NCBI GenBank assembly: GCA_964549745.1
Contig: CAZJWP010000122.1
Span: 1-5,645, forward strand
Reading direction: 5' to 3'
From: J089 sp964549745
GTDB taxonomy: Bacteria > Fidelibacterota > Marinisomatia > Marinisomatales > J089
DNA length: 5,645 bases
Made by a program: the position numbers and the translations under genes. Positions 1-5,548 of the stretch are shown here, piece by piece; position 1 is the stretch's first letter; every line of letters begins with the position of its first letter. The notes below the pieces were generated by a model. It had not been told where the DNA came from. It ran no database searches and saw nothing but the letters and a program-made list of their open reading frames with translations.

Positions 1-1106
1 TTTTAGGCGCCGGTCTGGTGGGCAATGCCATTGCCAGAGATTTACATAAGGAATTTGATGTATTGTCCGCCGATTTGGATCGCGGTCGATTGGATACGCT
101 TTCAAATATGGGTATTGCGACAAAAAAACTGGATGTAACCGATGGCGCCGCATTGAAAGCGACGATTCAGGATTCGGACCTGGTGATTGGTGCCGTTCCG
201 GGATTCATGGGTTATGAGACACTAAAGTCTGTCATTGAATTTGGCAAATCGGTCGTGGATATTTCTTTTTTCCCCGAAGATCCGTTTCAGTTGGATGATC
301 TTGCCAAAGAACACGGCGTGGTTGCCGTTATGGATTGCGGCGTTGCGCCGGGTATGGGCAACATCATTCTGGGATATCACAACGCCAGAATGGCCGTTGA
401 TTCATACAAATGTTTTGTGGGCGGGCTTCCGGTGAAACGGGAATGGCCGTGGGAGTATAAGGCCGTCTTTTCACCTTCCGATGTGATTGAAGAGTACACC
501 CGCCCGGCACGCTATGTACAGAACAATCAGCTTGTGATTCGTCCGGCCTTGTCCGATCCGGAACTGCTGGACTTTCCCGGCCTGGGAACGCTGGAAGCCT
601 GGAATTCAGACGGGCTCCGAACACTGGCCGAAACCATGAAAATCCCCAATATGATCGAAAAAACACTTCGCTATCCCGGCTGTATCGAATATTTACGAAT
701 GCTTCGGGAGGCTGGATTTTTCTCCAAAAATCCGGTTCGTATCGCCGGTGTGGAGATTCGACCATTGGATCTGACCGCTGAATTATTGAAGGAACCCTGG
801 AAGCTAAAAGAAGGCGAAGAAGACGTGACTGTCATGCGGATTATTATTGAGGGACTGGAAAACGATAAACCGGTGGAAATCGTTTATACGTTGGAAGATC
901 ACTTTGATCGGGAGCAGTCCGTCACATCCATGGCGCGAACCACGGGTTACACCTGTACCGCAGTGGCGAATTTGTTGTTGAACGGCAGCGTAAAGGAACC
1001 GGGACTTTATCCGCCTGAGATACTCGGGCAGGACGAATCGAATTTCAGGTTTATTCTTGACTATTTAGAAGCGCGGGGTGTCCGATACCAGATTCAACGA
1101 AACTGA
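1..1106 (+). CDS. Saccharopine dehydrogenase / L-lysine 6-dehydrogenase family oxidoreductase (5' truncated by window edge)
   Basis: The frame is open from the first base; the first whole codon is at 3 and the stop TGA at 1104-1106. The GTG at 18 is internal, because the codons before it read LGAGLVG, the end of a Rossmann GxGxxG NAD(P)-binding loop. Only a short first beta-strand (about 5 residues) should be missing, and the 367 visible codons fit a family of about 380 residues. Further family marks are DCGVAPGMGNIILG (near 345-375), FVGGLPVKREWPWEY, AVFSPSD, TLEAWNSDGLRTL, TLRYPG and the C-terminal VTSMARTTGYT and GLYPPE. From memory, this order resembles Geobacillus L-lysine 6-dehydrogenase more than true saccharopine dehydrogenases. 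The likely reaction is NAD(P)-dependent oxidation or reductive amination of a lysine-like substrate in the cytoplasm; the substrate cannot be fixed from sequence. Its 3' end overlaps the convergent phosphodiesterase gene by 13 bp. Confidence 0.93.
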   Translation, partial: LGAGLVGNAIARDLHKEFDVLSADLDRGRLDTLSNMGIATKKLDVTDGAALKATIQDSDLVIGAVPGFMGYETLKSVIEFGKSVVDISFFPEDPFQLDDLAKEHGVVAVMDCGVAPGMGNIILGYHNARMAVDSYKCFVGGLPVKREWPWEYKAVFSPSDVIEEYTRPARYVQNNQLVIRPALSDPELLDFPGLGTLEAWNSDGLRTLAETMKIPNMIEKTLRYPGCIEYLRMLREAGFFSKNPVRIAGVEIRPLDLTAELLKEPWKLKEGEEDVTVMRIIIEGLENDKPVEIVYTLEDHFDREQSVTSMARTTGYTCTAVANLLLNGSVKEPGLYPPEILGQDESNFRFILDYLEARGVRYQIQRN

Positions 1107-2371
1107 TTTTTTAATACAAATTTGATTTTAGTGTAATCGCCGTCGTTTGGCGCTGGAGACACGTCCAGGATCTTCGCCATCAAATCGTACAATTGAATGT
1201 TTTTCACGGGCGCAATCACCGTGTCCACTTTGAATGCCGGTCCTCTCGCAAACAAGATGCCTTGCATATCCTTGTTTTTCGGATCAAATCCGTGGGTTCC
1301 GCCCTTAAAACGGTCCCAATGTTCTTTTACATCGGCGTGTGTGGTGAGTGTCCAGCCGTCATCGACAACACCGACTAAAAGCGGAATCCGGTCATTGTGG
1401 GAATAGTGTAGTTCTGCCGGAACATCCGCCTTCTTGTAAATCCTGACATGAGGCACTTTCCCGTGCATGAGTTGATACACCGAATCCACGCTGGCGGTAT
1501 CAATATAAATGTCTAAAACCGGTGACATGTTGATGATTTCCAACCTGTCAATGTCCACATAATCATCCAAATAGACGACTCGCTTCGGGCTAAGCTGCGC
1601 CATTCCGTGATCCGACACCACCATAATATTGACTGAATCCAATTGATTCCGGGCCTGCAGACCGTCGATCAATTGTTTTATACGGCTGTCCACTTCCCTG
1701 ATTGAAGGCAACACCCCGGACGAATCGGGACCGCATCGATGGCCGTACGTATCGGTGTCCGCGAAATAGACGGACATAAAAGCCGGGCGTTGTTTTTTCG
1801 GAAGCGCCATCCAATCCAGAACCTGATCGATCCGCAAGTTGTTGGGATACGTGTGATTGTACGGGAACCAGTAAGTCGGCCGGATTCCGCCGATTTCCGC
1901 TTCCGATCCGGGCCAGAACATGGTGGCGGCAATTTTGTGTGCTTTTTCCACCGTGCACCAGATCGGTTCGCCGCCGTACCAGCGTCCTTCGGTAACCGAT
2001 TGACTGCCCTGTCCGATCCGATACCAGGCATCGAATTTGGGATCGTACATGGTGTTGGAAACCAAACCATGATCTTCGGGATAAAGTCCGGTCACAATGG
2101 TATAATGGTTGGGGAATGTTTTGGATGGGAAAGCGGGAATCAGTCCTTCGGCGCGGACACCTTCGGCGGCGAGCTTGTGTAAACCCGGTGTTTCAGTTTT
2201 TTCCCAGTAGTCGTAACGGAATCCATCCAGTGAAATAAGAATTAACGTTTGTTGCGGCGGGGACTTCGGAACATCGGGTGTTACGCCCCGCGGCTGACAA
2301 GCCACCCACAAAAACGTAAACAGAATAAGATAAGGGAATTTTTTCAGGTGCGGTAAATGATTTATCTTCAA
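1094..2371 (-). CDS. Nucleotide pyrophosphatase/phosphodiesterase (ENPP-type, alkaline phosphatase superfamily) lipoprotein
   Basis: This is a 425-residue protein. Residues 1-25 form a lipoprotein signal (basic start with KK, hydrophobic core 12-24, then WVAC with the lipidated Cys at 25), followed by a Pro-rich linker. The catalytic domain starts at about 42 with LILISLDGFR (metal ligand D49). AFPSKTFPNHYTIVTG gives the nucleophile T85, and SNTMYDP supplies the Asn (N106) that contacts the phosphate. DTDTYGH gives D207 and H211, VVSDHGM gives D254 and H255, and GGTHGFDP gives H360. This set and spacing match the bacterial two-zinc enzyme of Xanthomonas, so it should be active on phosphodiester or pyrophosphate bonds; the natural substrate is unknown. 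It should be anchored on the periplasmic side, and Gln after the Cys would allow outer-membrane sorting. The start is TTG: an in-frame TAA lies 12 nt before it, a GGAG site precedes it, and no other start would keep the signal peptide. Confidence 0.93.
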   Translation of the reverse strand: MKINHLPHLKKFPYLILFTFLWVACQPRGVTPDVPKSPPQQTLILISLDGFRYDYWEKTETPGLHKLAAEGVRAEGLIPAFPSKTFPNHYTIVTGLYPEDHGLVSNTMYDPKFDAWYRIGQGSQSVTEGRWYGGEPIWCTVEKAHKIAATMFWPGSEAEIGGIRPTYWFPYNHTYPNNLRIDQVLDWMALPKKQRPAFMSVYFADTDTYGHRCGPDSSGVLPSIREVDSRIKQLIDGLQARNQLDSVNIMVVSDHGMAQLSPKRVVYLDDYVDIDRLEIINMSPVLDIYIDTASVDSVYQLMHGKVPHVRIYKKADVPAELHYSHNDRIPLLVGVVDDGWTLTTHADVKEHWDRFKGGTHGFDPKNKDMQGILFARGPAFKVDTVIAPVKNIQLYDLMAKILDVSPAPNDGDYTKIKFVLKNQFR

Positions 2372-2377
2372 GTTTAA

Positions 2378-2385
2378 CTCCTTTT
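2378..2385 (-). promoter_or_regulatory. Shine-Dalgarno site that fixes the TTG start of the phosphodiesterase gene
   Basis: On the minus strand the sequence reads AAAAGGAG, then TTAAAC (6 nt), then TTG. Its first bases overlap the in-frame TAA that closes the frame upstream, so TTG is the only initiation codon compatible with both this site and the lipoprotein signal peptide. The 10-mer AAAAGGAGTT that includes it has a perfect inverted copy at 2451-2460. Confidence 0.8.
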
Positions 2386-2425
2386 AGCGAGCAAAAATTT
2401 ACAAGTAATCAGGATGGAGCCAAAG

Positions 2426-2453
2426 CCACGAATGATACAAATGAACACGGAAA
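2426..2453. repeat. Degenerate 9-bp tandem repeat, CCACGAATG type
   Basis: The sequence divides into CCACGAATG, ATACAAATG and AACACGGAAA, three diverged copies of a unit of about 9 bp. Repeats of the form CACGAAT-N-ACACGAAT are, to my recollection, scattered between genes in many environmental bacterial genomes, but their role is not known to me. The copies are imperfect, so this looks like an old remnant. It lies in the gap ahead of the phosphodiesterase gene, 63 bp from the second cluster. Confidence 0.55.
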
Positions 2454-2516
2454 AGGAGTTTCAAGTTCCAGCCAGCGGCGCTATACCGGGTGTCTCAGAA
2501 GGTTAAAGAAGTAAAT

Positions 2517-2544
2517 CGCAAAGGACGCAAAGGAACGCAAAGAA
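2517..2544. repeat. 9/10-bp tandem repeat, CGCAAAGGA type
   Basis: Three near-identical units follow each other: CGCAAAGGA (2517-2525), CGCAAAGGAA (2526-2535) and CGCAAAGAA (2536-2544). Strings of CGCAAAGGA are, from memory, a widespread intergenic sequence in diverse bacterial assemblies and often occur together with CACGAATnA strings, as they do here. No open frame across the units looks like a gene. It is too short and too closely spaced to be a CRISPR array. Confidence 0.7.
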
Positions 2545-2602
2545 AATCACCTCACGCATTACGTTAATCAGGACACGGAATGGACAGGCTTAAATCTTCT
2601 TT

Positions 2603-4060
2603 TCACCACATCCGTTCCGGACCGGTGCTGTTATGGATCAATTGCAGGTAGAACAAGACGAATTTATCAAATTGGTCGCGGCTGATATGCTCATCAATAC
2701 CGTGCATTCCGTCCAGTTGGTCTCCTTCAAACTGCACCGGTAAAAATCGGTAAATCTGGTCCGTCATGCCCTGGTAATGAATGGCATCGGTGCCGCCGAC
2801 TGTCAGGTAGGGACTGACAATCACATCCGGGAATGTCTGGCGAATGCTTTTGGCAACGGCCTCAAATTGACCGGAATGATATTGGCTGACGTCAGATGGC
2901 TCCTGGGGAAAATCACCAATCACTTTAACGGAAATGTCCGGATTGTCGATCACTTTTTTCACATGTGCAATAATGCCTTCAACCGTATCGCCCGGTTTGA
3001 TACGGAAGTTCACCACGGCCGTTGCTTTTTGCGGCAATAGATTGTCCTTGGTTCCGGCATTGAACATGGTCGGCGCCGTGGTGGTTCTGATAAGTGCGTT
3101 AGATTTTGGAGAACCGGCTAACTGACCTTCGATGATGCCGCCAAACAACCACAGATTTGAAAATAAAAAATTAAAGGGAAAGGCTGATTCCGGCGCCAAA
3201 GTGACCATCATTTCCCGGATCGGACCTGCCAGTGCCGCCGGCATGGGATGATCGCTGATCGCGGCGACCGCTTTGCTCAAAACAGTGACGGCCGTTTCTC
3301 TTGGCGGCATGCTGGAATGCCCGCCGGTTCCTTCCACGGATAGCTCCAGGCTCACATACCCCTTTTCGGCAATGCCCACCAGCGCCACCGGATTCTTAAC
3401 ACCGGGGACACCCTCGGTAACAATAGCGCCGCCTTCATCCAGGATCATACCCGGTTTGACACCGCGATCCCGGAGGGTTTGCGCCAGAAATTTCGCGCCT
3501 TTTTCACCACCAATTTCTTCATCAAATCCGAAGGAAAGCAGGATGGTTCGCTCCGGTTCATATCCCTGACTCAATAAATATTCCACAGCCTCAAGAATAC
3601 CGATAACACCGCATTTGTCGTCCACGCTGCCACGCCCCCAAAGGACATTGTCTTTAATCGTTCCGTCAAAGGGATTTTCAGACCAACGACTCGCAGAGGT
3701 AGTATCGGCAGGAACCACATCAGTATGCGAAAGAAGCAGAACCGGAGCCAGATCGGGATTTTTCCCGGGCCAGGTGTATAGCAGGGCCAGGTTGTTGATC
3801 CTTTCCGGCTTCAAATTGGAGCTGACTAGCGGATATGTTTTATCCATGTAATCGAAAAGCTTCAGGAACGTTGGAGTTTCGGTGGCGGCCGAATCGGAAT
3901 AGGAAATGGTTTTGAATTGAAGAGCACCACTCAAATCCTGCAAAGCCTTGTCCGAATCAATCCCGGAATGTTCGATCAGGGTAGTTTGGATCTGGTGAGA
4001 TTTACCGGCGCAGCCGAGTATAAAAACGACGATAAATGATAGCCAAAGTAAACGTTTCAT
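2603..4060 (-). CDS. M20-family metallopeptidase lipoprotein, PM20D1/CPS1-like
   Basis: From the ATG at 4060 this is a 485-residue protein. Residues 1-17 are a lipoprotein signal (MKRLLWLSFIVVFILGC, lipidated Cys 17). M20 motifs follow in order: SHTDVVP (metal H112, catalytic-helper D114), GRGSVDDK (bridging D147), DEEIGG (base E181, ligand E182), ILDEGG (D208), GGHSSMPP (H248, lid domain), GGTDA near 425, and MHGIDEHIS (last metal ligand H453). All two-zinc catalytic residues are present. SEKG/AEKG, FPFNFLFSNLWLF, NALIRTTTA and VNFRIKPGDTV lie where animal PM20D1 and yeast CPS1 have near-identical strings, so it belongs to that long-lid branch rather than to DapE or ArgE. Expected reaction: hydrolysis (possibly reversible) of an N-acyl amino acid or peptide amide on the periplasmic side; the substrate is not shown. 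It starts 4 nt after the murB stop. An in-frame TTG at 4075 would add five residues but has no Shine-Dalgarno site. Confidence 0.93.
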   Translation of the reverse strand: MKRLLWLSFIVVFILGCAGKSHQIQTTLIEHSGIDSDKALQDLSGALQFKTISYSDSAATETPTFLKLFDYMDKTYPLVSSNLKPERINNLALLYTWPGKNPDLAPVLLLSHTDVVPADTTSASRWSENPFDGTIKDNVLWGRGSVDDKCGVIGILEAVEYLLSQGYEPERTILLSFGFDEEIGGEKGAKFLAQTLRDRGVKPGMILDEGGAIVTEGVPGVKNPVALVGIAEKGYVSLELSVEGTGGHSSMPPRETAVTVLSKAVAAISDHPMPAALAGPIREMMVTLAPESAFPFNFLFSNLWLFGGIIEGQLAGSPKSNALIRTTTAPTMFNAGTKDNLLPQKATAVVNFRIKPGDTVEGIIAHVKKVIDNPDISVKVIGDFPQEPSDVSQYHSGQFEAVAKSIRQTFPDVIVSPYLTVGGTDAIHYQGMTDQIYRFLPVQFEGDQLDGMHGIDEHISRDQFDKFVLFYLQLIHNSTGPERMW

Positions 4061-4064
4061 ACGA

Positions 4065-5084
4065 TTATCCTTCAATTATTTTGACTTCCGGTTCCAATTC
4101 GATTCCGAATTTTTCCCGGACTGATAGTTGAATTTCCAGTGAAAGTTGACGGAGTTCTTCTCCGGTAGCGCCGCCATGATTGACCAAAATTAAGGCGTGT
4201 TTTTCGTACACGCCGCAAGCGCCGATATTTTTGCCCCTCCAGCCGCATTGTTCAATCAGCCAGGCAGCGGAGAGTTTCCACTGGTCGGGTCCGGCTTCAT
4301 GGGCGGGAATCTTCCCGTATTTTGCTGTAAGCGATTCGTGTAGCGCACCGGAAATCACGGGATTTTTAAAGAAGCTCCCGGCATTGCCGATTTTAGCCGG
4401 ATCCGGCAATTTCCCGGTGCGGAGTTTGATAACTTCTCGGCGAACATCTTCAGCCGTAGGTGTTTGGATGCCCGCTTCGGATAATGCGCTTTCCAATTCC
4501 GCATAACGCAAATTCGGAGTGGATTGCGTGGAAAGTGTTAAGGACACGGAAGAGATCAGCCATGGTTCGGATTGTGATTTGAACCAACTGTTTCGGTAAC
4601 CGAACTGACAGGCTTCGCGATCAAATGTGCGGTGCTCTCCGGTGATGAGATTCGTTGCCTCCAAACTTGCGAAGACATCTTTCAATTCTGTGCCGTACGC
4701 ACCGATGTTTTGCACCGGTCCGGCGCCTACATTTCCCGGGATCAGGGAAAGATTCTCCAAACCAAACAAACCCGATTCGACGGTCTTTTTCACGACCGAA
4801 TCCCAGTTCAATCCGCTTCCCATACGTACACGAACAGTATGATCCTCCGACCGGAGTGTATCAATCCCGGGAAAATCGGGATGAACCACCAAACCGTTGA
4901 AGGGTTTCTTAAAAAGTACGTTACTTCCGCCACCCAGGATAAACACAGGTTTATCGCGGGTGATACCGTTTCGGACCAGGTCCGTGAGTTCATCCACGGA
5001 TCGGATGGAAATAAAATACCGTGCGGTGGCTTCCACGCCAAAAGTGTTATACGGTTTTAGGGATATGTTTTCAAGAAGTTGCAT
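4065..5084 (-). CDS. murB: UDP-N-acetylenolpyruvoylglucosamine reductase (MurB, type I)
   Basis: MurB is the cytoplasmic FAD enzyme that uses NADPH to reduce UDP-GlcNAc-enolpyruvate to UDP-N-acetylmuramate, the second committed step of peptidoglycan precursor synthesis. The 339 residues match the E. coli length (342). Visible motifs: NTFG near 13, the FAD-binding ILGGGSNVLF (49-58), LIPGNVGAGPVQNIGAYG (114-131), FGYR (Y163, R164), GNAGSFFKNP with the proton-donor Ser at 237, AAWLIEQCGWRG (273-284) and LEPEV with the catalytic Glu at 333. The Tyr-containing FGYR motif and the overall alignment place it in type I (E. coli-like). The ATG start at 5084 has no clear Shine-Dalgarno sequence (the bases before it are TTTTATCTCC), so it may rely on translation of arsR, whose stop is 42 nt upstream. 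The M20 gene follows at 4 nt. Here murB is not next to murC or ddl, within the limits of the window. Confidence 0.97.
   Translation of the reverse strand: MQLLENISLKPYNTFGVEATARYFISIRSVDELTDLVRNGITRDKPVFILGGGSNVLFKKPFNGLVVHPDFPGIDTLRSEDHTVRVRMGSGLNWDSVVKKTVESGLFGLENLSLIPGNVGAGPVQNIGAYGTELKDVFASLEATNLITGEHRTFDREACQFGYRNSWFKSQSEPWLISSVSLTLSTQSTPNLRYAELESALSEAGIQTPTAEDVRREVIKLRTGKLPDPAKIGNAGSFFKNPVISGALHESLTAKYGKIPAHEAGPDQWKLSAAWLIEQCGWRGKNIGACGVYEKHALILVNHGGATGEELRQLSLEIQLSVREKFGIELEPEVKIIEG
4068..4073 (-). promoter_or_regulatory. Shine-Dalgarno site of the M20 peptidase, inside the end of murB
   Basis: On the minus strand GAAGGA is followed by 7 nt and ATG (4060-4058). The site overlaps the last codons of murB and lies just ahead of its TAA, so ribosomes finishing murB would meet it: probable translational coupling. 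It favours the ATG over the TTG at 4075, which lies at the upstream edge of this motif and so cannot use it. Confidence 0.75.
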
Positions 5085-5126
5085 GGAGATAAAATCGGGT
5101 CCCGGTTGGTTCAGCCCGTTTTTTGG

Positions 5127-5453
5127 TCAGCATCCGCTGCCGCAACACACTTCATCAAAAAGAGTGGTAAAGAGTTCGCGTACGGTTTTCACGACCGAAT
5201 TATCAATACAGTAGCATGTTTTGGGTCCATCGATATTGCCTTGAATTATCCCGGCCTGTTTCAGCGCTTTTAAGTGTTGGGAAACGGTGGCCTGAGACAA
5301 AGGAAGCTGATTCACAATGTCTCCGCACATACAGACGTTCAAATTCGCAAGGATGCTGAGTATTCGAATGCGGGCCGGATGCCCCAGCGCTTTGGCGACC
5401 TCCGCCAGGCGAACATCTGTTTTTGAGAATTGATCGATTTTAGCAACGGCCAT
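5127..5453 (-). CDS. arsR: ArsR/SmtB-family metal(loid)-responsive transcriptional repressor
   Basis: A 108-residue winged-helix regulator, the usual length for the family. ALGHPARIRILSIL (22-35) is the typical ArsR N-terminal helix. The recognition region PLSQATVSQHLKALKQAGII (51-70) is a canonical ArsR helix-turn-helix, and the wing follows (GNIDGPKTCYCID, 72-84). Seven cysteines are present: C41-x-C43 at the place of the classical ArsR CVC metal site, C80-x-C82 in the wing, and C103, C104 and C108 in the C-terminal CCGSGC. Family members bind DNA as dimers and release it when As(III), Sb(III), Cd, Zn or a similar ligand binds; which one applies here cannot be read. The ATG start has GGGAG 5 nt upstream (5459-5463). 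It heads the probable arsR-murB-M20 operon, and an inverted repeat overlapping its promoter suggests self-repression. The symbol is given by family; arsenic itself is unproven. Confidence 0.92.
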   Translation of the reverse strand: MAVAKIDQFSKTDVRLAEVAKALGHPARIRILSILANLNVCMCGDIVNQLPLSQATVSQHLKALKQAGIIQGNIDGPKTCYCIDNSVVKTVRELFTTLFDEVCCGSGC

Positions 5454-5472
5454 TTGAACTCCCGCTATTTAT

Positions 5473-5488
5473 ATCGTTATTGTACGAT
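5473..5488. promoter_or_regulatory. Inverted repeat ATCGT-N6-ACGAT, candidate ArsR operator
   Basis: Perfect 5-bp arms ATCGT (5473-5477) and ACGAT (5484-5488) flank TATTGT; imperfect symmetry continues outward (TAT on the left, ATA two bases further out on the right). The right arm and centre overlap the predicted -10 box, and the left arm lies just downstream. ArsR-family repressors typically bind AT-rich dyads at or near their own promoters, so autoregulation is the natural reading. Arm length is short and binding is inferred. Confidence 0.5.
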
Positions 5489-5508
5489 GGATAATTATTG
5501 TTTTGCAA
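5479..5508 (-). promoter_or_regulatory. Predicted sigma70-like promoter of arsR
   Basis: On the minus strand TTGCAA (5503-5508, -35) and TACAAT (5479-5484, -10) are separated by 18 bp, in an AT-rich stretch 26-55 bp upstream of the arsR start. A second -10-like TATAAA occurs at 5468-5473. If the lineage uses the Bacteroidota -33/-7 consensus instead, this assignment would be wrong. Confidence 0.5.
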
Positions 5509-5548
5509 GGAGCTGATTCCCTGAAATTGCCGCGTATCCCCAAAATAA

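Larger units (their letters stand above)
2372..2602. other. Non-coding gap between the M20 peptidase and phosphodiesterase genes
   Basis: No credible gene is seen in this 231-bp stretch. It contains two 9-bp-period repeat clusters (2426-2453 and 2517-2544), a 10-bp inverted repeat (2376-2385 with 2451-2460) and a 9-bp direct repeat TAATCAGGA (2406-2414 and 2565-2573). A weak promoter candidate for the phosphodiesterase reads TTGGCT (2418-2423) and TAAATT (2396-2401) on the minus strand, 16 bp apart. I see no GC-rich stem with a T-run after the peptidase stop, so transcription from the upstream operon could run into the phosphodiesterase gene. Confidence 0.6.

Noticed and set aside
18..20. GTG as the true start of the dehydrogenase
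   Set aside because: The codons before it complete the LGAGLVG nucleotide-binding loop, so the real start lies left of the window.
364..765. 133-codon minus-strand frame inside the dehydrogenase gene
   Set aside because: Fully antisense to conserved dehydrogenase sequence, with no recognisable motif.
1739..2182. 147-codon plus-strand frame inside the phosphodiesterase gene
   Set aside because: It lies antisense to an enzyme domain with all catalytic motifs; its residues show no family motif, so it is a shadow frame.
2517..2544. CGCAAAGGA units as a CRISPR remnant
   Set aside because: Units of 9-10 bp are directly adjacent with no spacers, and no cas gene is present.
4632..5060. 142-codon plus-strand frame inside murB
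   Set aside because: Antisense to the FAD-binding region of MurB; composition and lack of motifs mark it as a shadow.
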